A DNA stretch of 64,000 nucleotides from an uncultured Eubacteriales bacterium (GCA_934457115.1 CAKSHI010000007.1:15686-79685); one strand, 5' to 3'. Positions 52,170 through 62,196 are shown, numbered from the stretch's first letter. The notes: a model not told the origin generated them from the sequence alone. Program-made: numbers and translations.

Positions 52170-52846
52170 TATGCATTACCTCCGCTTTGAGATATTTTTG
52201 TGCAGCTGCTTTTCATAGGGCAGCCGCTGCACCCCGGCTTTGAATCCTTACTTTTTTTGCCTGAAAGTTTGTTAGATAATGCTATTAACATTCCAAAAAC
52301 AAAAAATCCACCCGGAGGTAAAATAAATATTAACATAGGTTCAATAGCCCCGCTTGTAATAGGAATTCCAAAAACACAGCCCGTTCCAAAAAACTCACGT
52401 ATTATTCCCATTAAAAGCAGTGCTGCTGTAAATCCTAAGCCCATTCCAAGCCCATCAAGTGCAGAAGGGAGCACTTTATTTTTTCTTGCAAACATCTCAG
52501 CCCTGCCTAGGATTATGCAGTTTACAACTATCAAAGGCAAAAATATACCAAGAGAATCATTAATTGCAGGAGCATACGCCTTTACAATCATTTGGACTAT
52601 AGTTACAAATCCCGCTATGATCGTAATATAAGAAGGAATTCTTACCTTATCCGGGATTACCTTTCTTAGTGCGGAAATAACGGTATTGGAACACAAAAGC
52701 ACTAAAGTTGCCGAAATTCCCATGCCAATAGCATTTGAAGCCGATGTTGTAACGGCTAAGGTTGGACAAGTGCCCAAAACTAAGCAAAGTACGGGATTTT
52801 CTTTTAATATTCCCTTTGAAAATTCATAAGACAGCTTTTTTTCCAT
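52169..52846 (-). CDS. rnfE: Rnf complex membrane subunit RnfE
   Basis: 225 residues and six membrane helices: ENPVLCLVLGTCPTLAVTTSA (Cys-containing helix 1), FLPLIVVNCIILGRAE, ALLLMGIIREFFGTG. The extended C-terminus with CSGCPMKSSC is clostridial. Partner of RnfA. It overlaps rnfG by one base and abuts rnfA. Confidence 0.94.
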   Translation of the reverse strand: MEKKLSYEFSKGILKENPVLCLVLGTCPTLAVTTSASNAIGMGISATLVLLCSNTVISALRKVIPDKVRIPSYITIIAGFVTIVQMIVKAYAPAINDSLGIFLPLIVVNCIILGRAEMFARKNKVLPSALDGLGMGLGFTAALLLMGIIREFFGTGCVFGIPITSGAIEPMLIFILPPGGFFVFGMLIALSNKLSGKKSKDSKPGCSGCPMKSSCTKISQSGGNA

Positions 52847-53418
52847 TATTCCATACCCCCTGCCGTCATAATCTTATTATAGTTTGATATAGCTTGATTT
52901 ACCGCTTTAGTAGCCGCCTTTGAGGAAATGGTTGCTCCTGTCACTGCTTCTATCTCGCTATCCTTTGGTTCTCTGTTTTTTATAACTGAAATATCTTTAT
53001 CTGCTAACTTATCCTTATATTGGTCTAAAAAGCTCTCCTTTTGGATATTGGCTCCAAGTCCGGGAGTCTCAGATTGAGACAAAATAGACACTCCACTTAT
53101 TTTTCCATCTGACTCAATTCCCGTCATGACGGATATTTCCCCTGAATATCCCGATGCTTTAGTGATAAATGTATACCCTACTATGTTTCCATTTGAATCC
53201 AAACCCTCATAGCAGTCCTCGATTTGAGGGTACTCTTTAAACTCACAGGCCTTTGAAAGTACAATTTTCCTCGAACTGTCCTGCTTTTGAATTTCTTGAT
53301 TTTCTATAGGTTTTTGAGTAAACGTATTTGTCAATGTCAAAAGTAAAGTCACTAAAAAGCACACAATAAAAAGTGCTAAAGACGGAACAGCTATTTGCTT
53401 AACACTAAACTTTTTCAT
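52846..53418 (-). CDS. rnfG: Rnf complex subunit RnfG (covalent FMN)
   Basis: 190 residues from ATG 53418 (AAAGGAG upstream). An N-terminal membrane helix (12-30), then an extracytoplasmic FMN-binding domain with GYTFITKASGYSGEI, SQSETPGLGANI and the flavinylation site VTGATISSKA, where the Thr of TGAT takes FMN through ApbE. It overlaps the end of rnfD by 14 bases. Confidence 0.94.
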   Translation of the reverse strand: MKKFSVKQIAVPSLALFIVCFLVTLLLTLTNTFTQKPIENQEIQKQDSSRKIVLSKACEFKEYPQIEDCYEGLDSNGNIVGYTFITKASGYSGEISVMTGIESDGKISGVSILSQSETPGLGANIQKESFLDQYKDKLADKDISVIKNREPKDSEIEAVTGATISSKAATKAVNQAISNYNKIMTAGGME

Positions 53419-54358
53419 GACTTTCTCTCCTTTTAAAGGTTCTTGGTGTTGATAACTTTTCAATATGAGGAACCAATATATTCATGATGACAATAGAAAA
53501 AGATACCCCTTCGGGCAATGCGCCAAAAGTCCTTATTAATATAGTCAAAACACCGCAGCCAATACCAAAGATTATTTTTCCTTTAGTTGTAATTGGGGAA
53601 GTTACATAATCCGTCGCCATGAAAACAGCCCCCAAAATCAAACCGCCTGAAAGTAAGTCTAAAATAGGGTCCCTTGAAAAGGCTAAGGACAAAATAAATA
53701 CAGTACCTATAAAGCACAATGGGATAGTTGGAGATATAACCTTTCTTGCTACAAGGTACAATCCACCTATTATTATCGCTAGAATACAAGTTTCCCCTAA
53801 GCACCCGCCTCTAAAGCCTAAAAATAAATCCATATAGTTAACATTTTCTAATGAAGATGTCTTTAATATAGCAAGAGGAGTAGCAGTAGTAATTGAGTCT
53901 ATGTCTTGATATGACCTTTCAAATGGTTTAACCCAAGTTGTCATATCCTTAGGGAAAGATACCATAAGTACAATTCTTGCAATTAATGCGGGATTTACGA
54001 AGTTTTGGCCGAGTCCTCCAAACATTTGCTTGACAACTACTATTGCAATTGCTCCACCAAGTGCCGCAATCCAAAGGTTTATCGTGACGGGTAAATTGAA
54101 AGCAAGCAACATTCCCGTTACAACTGCACTTAAATCCGCTATTGTATTATCCCTTTTCATAATTTTTCTTAATATATATTCGCACAACACACATGAAAGC
54201 ACTGTCACACCTACAACCATCAATACCCTTGTTCCAAAGATAATAACGGCTGCAATCAAAGATGGCATTAATGCTATTATTACATCAAGCATAATAGACT
54301 TTGTGGTAACTTGACCTCTCAAATGCGGCGAAGCCGAAACTATTAATTTTTCTTTCAC
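53405..54358 (-). CDS. rnfD: Rnf complex membrane subunit RnfD (covalent FMN)
   Basis: 317 residues, about nine membrane helices. Markers: SPHLRGQVTTKSIMLDV, KQMFGGLGQNFVNPALIAR, and the flavinylation motif DSITTATPLAIL, with FMN attached to the final Thr. It takes part in the ion-translocating path. Starts 11 bases after rnfC. Confidence 0.95.
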   Translation of the reverse strand: MKEKLIVSASPHLRGQVTTKSIMLDVIIALMPSLIAAVIIFGTRVLMVVGVTVLSCVLCEYILRKIMKRDNTIADLSAVVTGMLLAFNLPVTINLWIAALGGAIAIVVVKQMFGGLGQNFVNPALIARIVLMVSFPKDMTTWVKPFERSYQDIDSITTATPLAILKTSSLENVNYMDLFLGFRGGCLGETCILAIIIGGLYLVARKVISPTIPLCFIGTVFILSLAFSRDPILDLLSGGLILGAVFMATDYVTSPITTKGKIIFGIGCGVLTILIRTFGALPEGVSFSIVIMNILVPHIEKLSTPRTFKRRESHEKV

Positions 54359-54369
54359 TTTATCACCTC

Positions 54370-55707
54370 TTACTTACTCGACTTCACTATAGATTTGCCA
54401 ACCTTAATAGCTTGAACTATAGGTCTTGACGCCGGGCAATTGAATACACACGAACCGCACTCCATGCAGTTTAAAACTTTAAATTTAATAAGATTTTCCT
54501 TATCCTTATTCATAGAATATCTCTCAAGTTTATATGGGAATAATCCCATAGGGCAGCTTTTTACACACCTGCCGCATCGAATACATTGAGAAGGCTTTGG
54601 AAGAATACTATCATTTTCATCGAAAGCCAAAATAGCATTATTTTGTTTTAATATAGGTAGACTGTCATCATAAAGGGCAATACCCATCATAGGTCCACCC
54701 ATTAAAATCTTTTTAGGTTCACTTTTATATCCGCCACAAAATTCTATTACATCACAAATTCTGGTACCTATAGGCACTATTACATTTTTAGGTTCCTTTA
54801 CTGCCGAACCGTCGACAGTTATACGACTCTTAACAAGCGGTACACCTGTTTTTATGTACTTGGATATAAATGTCACTGAATTTACATTCATTACAATGCA
54901 GCCCACATCAAGCGGTATTTGGCCTTCCCCTACTTTTCTTCCCGTGCAGGACTCAACCAAAATCTTCTCCGCCCCTTGAGGATACCTTGATTTTAAGGTT
55001 AAAACCCTTACTCTATCCTTAGGGTCCCTCTCGTCATTATCTGCAATTTGCTTTAAAATCTTTATAACTTCAGGCTTATTATCTTCAACACCTATAATAA
55101 CCCTGTCTATATTCAAAATTTCTTTGATGGTATATATCCCTGAAAAAAGTTCCCATGAATTTTCAATGCATTCTCTATGGTCTGCAGTTATGTATGGCTC
55201 GCACTCGGCGGCATTTATTATAAGCGTATCGACATTTTTCTCATTTGGGATATTAAGCTTCATGTGCGAGGGAAATCCTGCACCTCCAAGGCCTACCAAG
55301 CCGCTTTCTTTTACAGCCTTTACTAAAGACTCTTTATCGTATACTTTAGGTGGAGTAATTGATGGCAAAAGTTCATCCTTTCCGTCCGACTCTATCTCTA
55401 TGGCGTCCACAAGCTCGCCTGATGGCATTCTTAGCTTGTCAATCTTCTTTATTTCCCCGGAAACACTTGAATGTATAGGTGCACTAAACATACTATCACT
55501 TTTACCAATAAGCTCACCCACATAAACGTGATCCCCTTTTTTCACAATAGGAGTACACGCCTGCCCAATGTGCTGACTCATAGGTATAATCACGTTCTTG
55601 GGTGACGGCATATACACACTTTCTATATTTTCTGTATTTTTCCTATGCGGAACCTTGGCTCCTCCACGAGTTTTAAACGGTTTCTTAGGAAAATCTAAAT
55701 ATTTCAT
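54370..55707 (-). CDS. rnfC: Rnf complex subunit RnfC (NADH-binding)
   Basis: 445 residues. Markers: GLVGLGGAGFPSHMKL (NADH/FMN-binding glycine-rich region), LIINAAECEPYITADH, and two 4Fe-4S motifs near the C-terminus (CIRCGRCVKSCP, CMECGSCVFNCP). RnfC exchanges electrons with NAD+. First of the six rnf genes; GAGG precedes the ATG. The gene upstream is the Gx transporter. Confidence 0.95.
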   Translation of the reverse strand: MKYLDFPKKPFKTRGGAKVPHRKNTENIESVYMPSPKNVIIPMSQHIGQACTPIVKKGDHVYVGELIGKSDSMFSAPIHSSVSGEIKKIDKLRMPSGELVDAIEIESDGKDELLPSITPPKVYDKESLVKAVKESGLVGLGGAGFPSHMKLNIPNEKNVDTLIINAAECEPYITADHRECIENSWELFSGIYTIKEILNIDRVIIGVEDNKPEVIKILKQIADNDERDPKDRVRVLTLKSRYPQGAEKILVESCTGRKVGEGQIPLDVGCIVMNVNSVTFISKYIKTGVPLVKSRITVDGSAVKEPKNVIVPIGTRICDVIEFCGGYKSEPKKILMGGPMMGIALYDDSLPILKQNNAILAFDENDSILPKPSQCIRCGRCVKSCPMGLFPYKLERYSMNKDKENLIKFKVLNCMECGSCVFNCPASRPIVQAIKVGKSIVKSSK

Positions 55708-55743
55708 AATATCAACCTCATATTATCTAAACTATATTAATTC

Positions 55744-56334
55744 TCAAATTACCCTATCAATAATAGGTAAAACAATTTTAAGCATAAGACCGGTAACACT
55801 TCCAAAAATTATAGATGCTATAACTATGATAGGAAAATAGTAAAATACCGGTGCTCCTGTTAAAAAATAAGCTACCGCAAGTTGCGACATATTATGCGTT
55901 AACGCTCCAAATATACCTATACCTATAAACCCAAATGGATTTCTCTTTAATTTTAGCAGTAATCCTGTCACTAAGGTACTCAAAATCGAGCCGAAAAAGC
56001 TCATTAAAAAGGCTGTAAACCCACGTGTGAGCCCCACAAAAAGTGACTTTAAAACAGCTACCAGCATAGATGACGGTATACCTAATGCTCCTGCTACTGA
56101 CATACTCGCCACATTTGAAATCCCCAGTTTCGCCCCGGGAGGTAAAAAGGGAAGCGCAGGAAGCAAGCTTTCAAATATAGATAAAACTATCGCCGCTGCA
56201 GTAAACACAGCAACAATAGAAAGCTTAAGTACCCCCAAATTAATATTCATATGGTTAGAGTAAATGTTTTTGTCATTAACCTTATCTTTTTCGATGTTAT
56301 TATATGTACATGTTTCCTTTTTTTGATCTTTCAA
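55744..56334 (-). CDS. Gx transporter family membrane protein (HepS-like)
   Basis: 196 residues, TTG start. An N-terminal tail of about 28 hydrophilic residues, then six membrane segments: LSIVAVFTAAAIVLSIFES, KLGISNVASMSV, GFTAFLMSFFGSILSTL and a GALTHNMSQLAVAYFL block. The family was once called heptaprenyl diphosphate synthase component I, but it looks like an ECF-type S-component. It is regularly found ahead of rnfC with NusG-II and apbE, so a cofactor-supply role is possible. Confidence 0.85.
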   Translation of the reverse strand: MKDQKKETCTYNNIEKDKVNDKNIYSNHMNINLGVLKLSIVAVFTAAAIVLSIFESLLPALPFLPPGAKLGISNVASMSVAGALGIPSSMLVAVLKSLFVGLTRGFTAFLMSFFGSILSTLVTGLLLKLKRNPFGFIGIGIFGALTHNMSQLAVAYFLTGAPVFYYFPIIVIASIIFGSVTGLMLKIVLPIIDRVI

Positions 56335-56346
56335 TATAAATATCCT

Positions 56347-56730
56347 CTATCCTGTTATAGAATCAAACTCTTTTTGATTTCCCCTTAATTCTATAGAAAC
56401 CTTTGCCGGCAAACAAACCGCAATATCTCCCGCTTTGGAAAGTCTCCCTGTATTTACGCATATTTTATCCGGACACTCGGAGTTTTTAAAGTATATGCTG
56501 TTCTTTTCAACGGATATTATCACGGGGATACTGCCGTCTATGTTTATTTGGTACGGTTGTTCCACTTCATTAAGGTTAATTATCTTATATGTTTGATTAT
56601 CTTTAACTATTACCGCCTCAAGGTTTTCGTTTGGTTTAGAGTGTATTATAAAGAATGATACGATTGCCACGATTAACAATGCAGTCAATAAAATAACATC
56701 TTTAGTTTTAAAAATTTGTCTGCTTCTCAT
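56347..56730 (-). CDS. NusG domain II (NusG_II) membrane protein
   Basis: 127 residues. An N-terminal membrane helix (about 13-30), then a small extracytoplasmic beta domain with the family signature SECPDKICVNTGRLSKAGD. It is not the transcription factor NusG. It co-occurs with ApbE and Rnf genes in clostridia. Sits 7 bases after apbE and 13 before the Gx transporter. Confidence 0.9.
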   Translation of the reverse strand: MRSRQIFKTKDVILLTALLIVAIVSFFIIHSKPNENLEAVIVKDNQTYKIINLNEVEQPYQINIDGSIPVIISVEKNSIYFKNSECPDKICVNTGRLSKAGDIAVCLPAKVSIELRGNQKEFDSITG

Positions 56731-56736
56731 ATTTTA

Positions 56737-57807
56737 TTACCATTGATTAATAACATATTCTTGATTTGTTATTATGACATTGTCCTTTAAACCATCAGTC
56801 ACAAAAACCTTTTTATCATTATCTATAAATACGGCCGCAGCATTATAATACTTAAGAAGTTCTAAACTGTTATTTCTTCCCAAGACGAAGCACGCAGTCG
56901 AAAGAAGGTCCGACAATAGCCCGCTATCACTCCAAACGGTGACAGAGGCTAAATCACTTTTGGAAGGATAACCCGTTTTGGGGTCTAATATATGATGATA
57001 AAATTCACCATCACTGTAAAAGTTCTTTTCATATGCTCCGGAAGTGGAAACATAGCCGCTTTTTATAGGAATTATCGCCATACTGTCGGAGCTGTCTTGT
57101 CCCTTAAATGGATCCCTTATGGCTATACGCCAATCCGCCTTGTTAGGTTTTGTGCCAAAAACCCCTATGCTTCCGCCTATTGCGACTATGCCGCTTTTAG
57201 CTCCTTCTTTTTTATATCTTGATACAACCTCGTCGCAAGCGGCACCCTTGCCCACTGCTCCTAGGTTAATCCCCATATTTTCCTTAAAAAGTTTTGCCCT
57301 ATTGACATCCAAATTTACTTTTAAATTCTTATAGTTTACATTTTTTAATTTTTCTTGTATTTCCTTATCTCCAGGGACCCTTGTATCATTTGTATCGAAC
57401 CCCCAAAGCAAGGAAACCGGCAATATTGTTACATCCAAGGCTCCCATACTCTTTTTGGAAACTTCCAAACTCTTTGATAGTATGCTTGAGGTTTTTGGGT
57501 CTATATCTACCCAATTATCCCCGGAATTTTTATTAACCTTTGCAATATCCGAAGTATCTATCCTCCAAGATATTAAATTTTCGAGATTATATATATCTTC
57601 CATAGCTTTAGAAACTATTTGCTCTCCATTGTTGCTATATACGGTTTGGTGTACATATGTCCCCATAGCAGTATTGGTACTTTCAAAAGAATTGTCGTTA
57701 GCATCAACCCTTACAAACATAAAGACTATTAGAACTATAGTCAACACAAGCATAGAAAACAACGTGACATAAAGCGGCACTGATGATTTATATTCCTTAT
57801 TCTCCAA
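56737..57807 (-). CDS. apbE: FAD:protein FMN transferase ApbE
   Basis: 356 residues, TTG start at 57807 with AGGAGAG upstream. An N-terminal membrane helix (residues 14-31), then ApbE motifs TNTAMGTYVHQTVY, LGAVGKGAACDEVV, GSIGVFGTKP, YVSTSGAYE, HHILDPKTGYPS and LSTACFVLG. It attaches FMN to Thr in RnfD and RnfG. First gene of the Rnf operon, which fits its role. Confidence 0.95.
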   Translation of the reverse strand: MENKEYKSSVPLYVTLFSMLVLTIVLIVFMFVRVDANDNSFESTNTAMGTYVHQTVYSNNGEQIVSKAMEDIYNLENLISWRIDTSDIAKVNKNSGDNWVDIDPKTSSILSKSLEVSKKSMGALDVTILPVSLLWGFDTNDTRVPGDKEIQEKLKNVNYKNLKVNLDVNRAKLFKENMGINLGAVGKGAACDEVVSRYKKEGAKSGIVAIGGSIGVFGTKPNKADWRIAIRDPFKGQDSSDSMAIIPIKSGYVSTSGAYEKNFYSDGEFYHHILDPKTGYPSKSDLASVTVWSDSGLLSDLLSTACFVLGRNNSLELLKYYNAAAVFIDNDKKVFVTDGLKDNVIITNQEYVINQW

Positions 57808-57846
57808 AGTTATCTCTCCTATGCTAAAAAATTTTACAATAAATTA

Positions 57847-57875
57847 ATTTTACCATTTTTTATTTTATCATTCAA
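57847..57875 (-). promoter_or_regulatory. Sigma-A promoter of the apbE-rnf operon
   Basis: Minus-strand TTGAAT (57875-57870), 17-base spacer, TAAAAT (57852-57847), 40 bases before apbE. Confidence 0.7.
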
Positions 57876-58033
57876 TGGCTTTATATTAAAAAATTATATT
57901 ACATAATTATATCCATTTTATCAAATACCAAGTCCTTTGCTCCCCCATCTATATTGTAAAAATTTCTTATTTATGATATTATGAATTATTATATTATTAA
58001 TGTTTTATCATAAATCTATATATGGAGAATAAA

Positions 58034-59113
58034 ATGAAAAAGAAGATACCTTGGAAAACTATTTTTAATATTTTCATCCTGCTGTTTTCTGTAGGTTTAT
58101 TGGTTTACTTTGGATTGTCGGAAAACGGGCTTGTAGATCTTTTAAAAAATGCTTCGGATTTTGATAAGGGCTGGCTTTCGATGGCTGTTTTGTGCCATCT
58201 CTTTAATATTGTATTAGACGCTTACCTTATATATATTTTTACAAAAAATACCTCTGAAAATTACTCATTTAAACACGCTTTCAAAACAAGTATGGTTGGG
58301 CAATTTTTCAGCGCAATAACCCCCGGTGCATCGGGCGGTCAGCCTATGCAGATATTTTCAATGTCCAAACAAGGAATCGACCCGGGAGTCGCAACATCGG
58401 CCTTAATACAAAAATTTTTGGTCTATCAAACCACTATAACCGTGTACAGTGCCTTATCTATATTAATTTGTTTTAAGACCTTTGCAGGCAATGTAAGCTC
58501 GATCATGTGGGGTCTTGCGATTTTTGGATTTGTAACACAAGCATTCGTTATATTTCTTCTGCTGCTCTTTTCTTTTAACAAAAAGATTACATATTGGCTT
58601 ATAAATACAGTTTTTCACCTTTTGGAAAAACTTAAAATCTTGAAAAATGCAGATGATAAAATAGAATCTCTTTCAAACCAACTTGAATATTTCCACAAGG
58701 GAAATGAAGAACTTTATAAAAATAGAAATATTGTACTTAAATCATATGTTATAACCGCAGTACAACTTACTTCTATGTTTATAGTACCATATTGTATATA
58801 TAAATCCTTCAGACTCTCGGGCGCAAGGGTTGTGGACATGGTATGTACGCAGGCATTTGTCTCGATGGTATCCTCCTTTGTCCCGATACCCGGCGCTTCC
58901 GGCGCTTCTGAGGGAAGTTTCTACATCTTCTTTGGAATGTATTTTACCGAAAATACTATAAAATCTGCCATATTGCTATGGAGAATAATAACCTACTATT
59001 TAACTATATTAATTTCAGCTCCATTTTCAAGAATCAGCTCAAAAAAACCTCCTAAATCAGAGGAAGACTCAATAAGGACTGATAATGTTGAAGAAACAAA
59101 TCAAAAAACCTAA
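58034..59113 (+). CDS. Flippase-like membrane protein, LPG synthase TM family (copy 1)
   Basis: 359 residues from ATG 58034 (GGAGA upstream). Eight or so membrane segments. Family markers: MVGQFFSAITPGASGGQPMQ, and PGASGASEGSFYIFFG near the C-terminus. The domain is the N-terminal flippase-like part of MprF; stand-alone forms are linked to moving or modifying glycolipids. It is a paralogue of 61087-62169. It overlaps the following GT2 gene by 29 bases, implying coupling. Confidence 0.88.
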   Translation: MKKKIPWKTIFNIFILLFSVGLLVYFGLSENGLVDLLKNASDFDKGWLSMAVLCHLFNIVLDAYLIYIFTKNTSENYSFKHAFKTSMVGQFFSAITPGASGGQPMQIFSMSKQGIDPGVATSALIQKFLVYQTTITVYSALSILICFKTFAGNVSSIMWGLAIFGFVTQAFVIFLLLLFSFNKKITYWLINTVFHLLEKLKILKNADDKIESLSNQLEYFHKGNEELYKNRNIVLKSYVITAVQLTSMFIVPYCIYKSFRLSGARVVDMVCTQAFVSMVSSFVPIPGASGASEGSFYIFFGMYFTENTIKSAILLWRIITYYLTILISAPFSRISSKKPPKSEEDSIRTDNVEETNQKT

Positions 59114-60041
59114 AATAAGCGTTATAATCCCCGTATATAACTCCGAAAAATACTTGTTTAGGTGTCTTGACTCATTAAAAAATCAAACTTATAAAGACTT
59201 TGAAGCAATTATTGTAAATAGCGATTCTAAGGATTCATCTTTAGATATAATTAAACAATTTACCCAAAAGTATGAAAATTTTCATCTCATAAATAAAGAC
59301 AACAGTGGAGTTGCAGATTCCAGAAATACTGCATTAAAATCCGCCCTAGGTGAATATATTTCATTTTTAGACAGCGATGACTTTTTGTCACCTGACTTTT
59401 TAAGTGTCTTATACAATTCATTAATAGAAAATGATGCAGATATAGCTTGTTGCGGATATTATACTTACTATCCCAAATCGCAAAAAGCAGCCACAAAAAA
59501 ACTTACTGCCAAAAGCGGTGTATACTCATCCAAAAAGGCGCTTAATATGCTTATAAAAGACACTACAATGCACTTTTATGTATGGAATAAGCTATTTAAA
59601 AGGTCTTTATTTGAAGACAATAATATAAGTTTCCCAAATATGCTTTTTGAGGATATCTACGTCACGACAAGACTTTTCTATTATGCTAAAAAGGTAAGTA
59701 TGGTTCATAAACCTTATTACTATTATGTTGTGCATGGGGACAGCCTTGTAAATTGTATTAATAAGAAAATGATTAATGAATATGCAAAGGCTATTGTACT
59801 TTTAAGAAATTTCCTTGAAGAAAAAAAAATATATAAAGACTTTAAATTAAGCCTTAAATTATTTGCAATTAGGGGAATGTTAATAAATATAAAATTTATT
59901 TTCTTTCTCCATTCAAACGAAAAATCATTTGCAAGCTTTTTTAGTAACATACATAAGTCAAACAAAATTATACTCTATTCGATAAGTAAAAATTTTAATA
60001 TTTACGACAATATATACGATATTCCTAATGTCTTAAAATAA
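59085..60041 (+). CDS. Glycosyltransferase family 2 (copy 1)
   Basis: 318 residues. GT-A fold: KISVIIPVYNSEKYLFRCLDSL (start), VNSDSKDSS in place of the usual VNDGSxDxS, SRNTAL, and the DxD segment LDSDDF. A variable acceptor part follows with YVWNKLFKRSLFEDNN and MLFEDIYVTTRLFYYAKK. No membrane segments. Paralogue of the next gene. Uses an NDP-sugar; substrate unknown. Confidence 0.9.
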   Translation: MLKKQIKKPKISVIIPVYNSEKYLFRCLDSLKNQTYKDFEAIIVNSDSKDSSLDIIKQFTQKYENFHLINKDNSGVADSRNTALKSALGEYISFLDSDDFLSPDFLSVLYNSLIENDADIACCGYYTYYPKSQKAATKKLTAKSGVYSSKKALNMLIKDTTMHFYVWNKLFKRSLFEDNNISFPNMLFEDIYVTTRLFYYAKKVSMVHKPYYYYVVHGDSLVNCINKKMINEYAKAIVLLRNFLEEKKIYKDFKLSLKLFAIRGMLINIKFIFFLHSNEKSFASFFSNIHKSNKIILYSISKNFNIYDNIYDIPNVLK

Positions 60042-60066
60042 TACATTATAAGGAGGATAAATAATT

Positions 60067-61083
60067 ATGAATAAGAAAATTCCTAAGATAAGCTTGATTA
60101 TTCCTGTATATAATGTGCAAGAATATATAGAAAAGGCGCTGCAGTCAGTAGCAAATCAAACCTTTAAAGATTTTGAAGTAATCATTGTAAATGACGGCTC
60201 TAAAGACCAAAGTGTAGAAATAGCAAAGAAATTTATTAATAAATACGATAACTTCAAACTTATAAATCAAGAAAATCAAGGCCTATCTGCCGCAAGAAAC
60301 ACAGGTCTAAGAGAAGCTAAGGGCGAATATATAGCTTTTATTGACAGTGATGATTTCATAGAAAGCAATTTTCTTGAAGAGCTTTATAATCTCGCTGTCG
60401 ATAATGATGCGGATATTTCTTATTGCAACTACAAAATATATTATCCTAAAATGAATTGGTCCTTGTATATGCCGTTTGCGTCTAGATCTAAAGTTTATTC
60501 AAAACAAAAGGCATTAAAAACACTCATATTGGACGTAACATTGCATTACTACGCTTGGAATAAACTCTATAAAAGGACTCTATTTACTGATAACAATATA
60601 GAATTTCCTGATATGTTCTTTGAAGATATAGCAACAACTCCAAGACTTTTATATTTTGCAAATAAGTGCGCCGTTTCGTCAAAAGGGCTTTATCACTATA
60701 CCAGGAGAAAAGGCAGTATATTGAGCACTATGAATGTCAAAAAGGTAAATGATTATACTACTTCTCTAGGTATAATAAGAAACTTTATAGATAAACAAGG
60801 AGAATATGATAAATATAAAACAATCCTTAAAATATACGGCCTAAGAGTTATGCTTGTTAACTACTATTCTATCTTTGATATGCATTTTCGTGAAATGAAC
60901 TTCAATGGCATGGCTACCAATATAAAAAGATCAAATGAATCAATAAAATATTTTGTGGGAGAAAACTATAAAACCGTAGATGATGTGGTGGTAAAAATGC
61001 CATATGAAATACAAGTGCCGCCTGAAAGGGTTCACCCTAAGAAAAAAGAAAAAAAGACGGAATCATCTGTCTTCGAGGACTGA
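60067..61083 (+). CDS. Glycosyltransferase family 2 (copy 2)
   Basis: 338 residues. KISLIIPVYNVQEYIEKALQS, IIVNDGSKDQS (canonical), SAARNTGL, FIDSDDF (DxD), then YAWNKLYKRTLFTDNNIEFP and MFFEDIATTPRLLYFANK, which track copy 1. Compared with copy 1 it keeps the canonical NDGS motif. A Lys-rich tail ends it. AAGGAGG 7-8 bases before ATG. Confidence 0.92.
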   Translation: MNKKIPKISLIIPVYNVQEYIEKALQSVANQTFKDFEVIIVNDGSKDQSVEIAKKFINKYDNFKLINQENQGLSAARNTGLREAKGEYIAFIDSDDFIESNFLEELYNLAVDNDADISYCNYKIYYPKMNWSLYMPFASRSKVYSKQKALKTLILDVTLHYYAWNKLYKRTLFTDNNIEFPDMFFEDIATTPRLLYFANKCAVSSKGLYHYTRRKGSILSTMNVKKVNDYTTSLGIIRNFIDKQGEYDKYKTILKIYGLRVMLVNYYSIFDMHFREMNFNGMATNIKRSNESIKYFVGENYKTVDDVVVKMPYEIQVPPERVHPKKKEKKTESSVFED

Positions 61084-61086
61084 TTT

Positions 61087-62169
61087 ATGCTAAAAAAAAT
61101 TAATCTACAAAAAACATTCAACGTAATACTTCTTATTTTTTCTATTTGTTTTCTTGTTTATTTTTGTACGGCAAACAATAACCTATCAACGTTAATAAAT
61201 ACCCTGCCCGGCCTTAACCCGTTTTGGGTTAGTGCTGCTTTGATTTCTATGGCTTTAAATTGGGTTATCGACTCTATAATAGTCTACAATATAACCGCTT
61301 CGGCTTATCATAAAAATTATAGAATAAAAAGTGCATTTAAGGTTACTATGGTTGGGCAATATTTTAATGCTATATCCCCATTTGCGGTCTTGGGGCAGCC
61401 TATGCAAGTAATTACAATGCTTAGGCAAGGAATAAGTGCAGGTATCGCTTTTTCAATCCTAATACAAAAATTCCTAATCTATCAATCTACATTAACTATA
61501 TACTCACTTTTAGTCATTATATTTAAATACAATTTTTTTAGTCAATTGTTTCCCGGCTTTATGTCGCTTGCATTGATAGGATTTCTAAGCCAATCATTTA
61601 TTGTCGTAATGCTTATATTATTTTCAGTTAATAGGGTATTTACAACCAAGGTAATAAATCTGGTGTTTAAACTTCTTAGTAAAATCCATATTGTAAAAAA
61701 TCCGGAAAAAACAGCTAAAGATTTGGAAACTCAACTTCAATTCTATTTAAACAATAACAAAGCTATTAATAAAAACCGTAAATTTACATTAAAACTATAT
61801 TTACTAACCTTTTTCCAGCTTACTTCAACATTTATTATACCGTTTTTGATATATAAGGCCTATCATAATCCGGGGACTCCTGTAATTGATATGATTTCAG
61901 CACAGGCATTTGTTACTATGATTTCCTCTTATACGCCGTTGCCCGGTGCCTCGGGTACATCAGAGGGTAGTTTCCTAGTGATATTCAATATATTCTTTGG
62001 AAGTGATATTACCACCCAAGCTATGCTTTTATGGAGGTTCATAACATATTATTCGTGCATAATATTTGGCTCAATGTTTGCATTGGTTGACAAGAAAAAG
62101 GAAAAATTAAATATCGACATGGATCAGCTCATGGATAAAAGCATAAAGGAAATGAATAATATTTCCTAA
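61087..62169 (+). CDS. Flippase-like membrane protein, LPG synthase TM family (copy 2)
   Basis: 360 residues, about eight membrane segments. It parallels copy 1: MVGQYFNAISPFAVLGQPMQ, IQKFLIYQSTLTIYSLL and PLPGASGTSEGSFLVIF. It begins 4 bases after the GT2 copy 2 stop. The two flippase-like genes flank two GT2 genes. A role in glycolipid or teichoic-type precursor handling is an inference. Confidence 0.88.
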   Translation: MLKKINLQKTFNVILLIFSICFLVYFCTANNNLSTLINTLPGLNPFWVSAALISMALNWVIDSIIVYNITASAYHKNYRIKSAFKVTMVGQYFNAISPFAVLGQPMQVITMLRQGISAGIAFSILIQKFLIYQSTLTIYSLLVIIFKYNFFSQLFPGFMSLALIGFLSQSFIVVMLILFSVNRVFTTKVINLVFKLLSKIHIVKNPEKTAKDLETQLQFYLNNNKAINKNRKFTLKLYLLTFFQLTSTFIIPFLIYKAYHNPGTPVIDMISAQAFVTMISSYTPLPGASGTSEGSFLVIFNIFFGSDITTQAMLLWRFITYYSCIIFGSMFALVDKKKEKLNIDMDQLMDKSIKEMNNIS

Positions 62170-62196
62170 CCACAAAATTATACAGGAGGAAGGATT

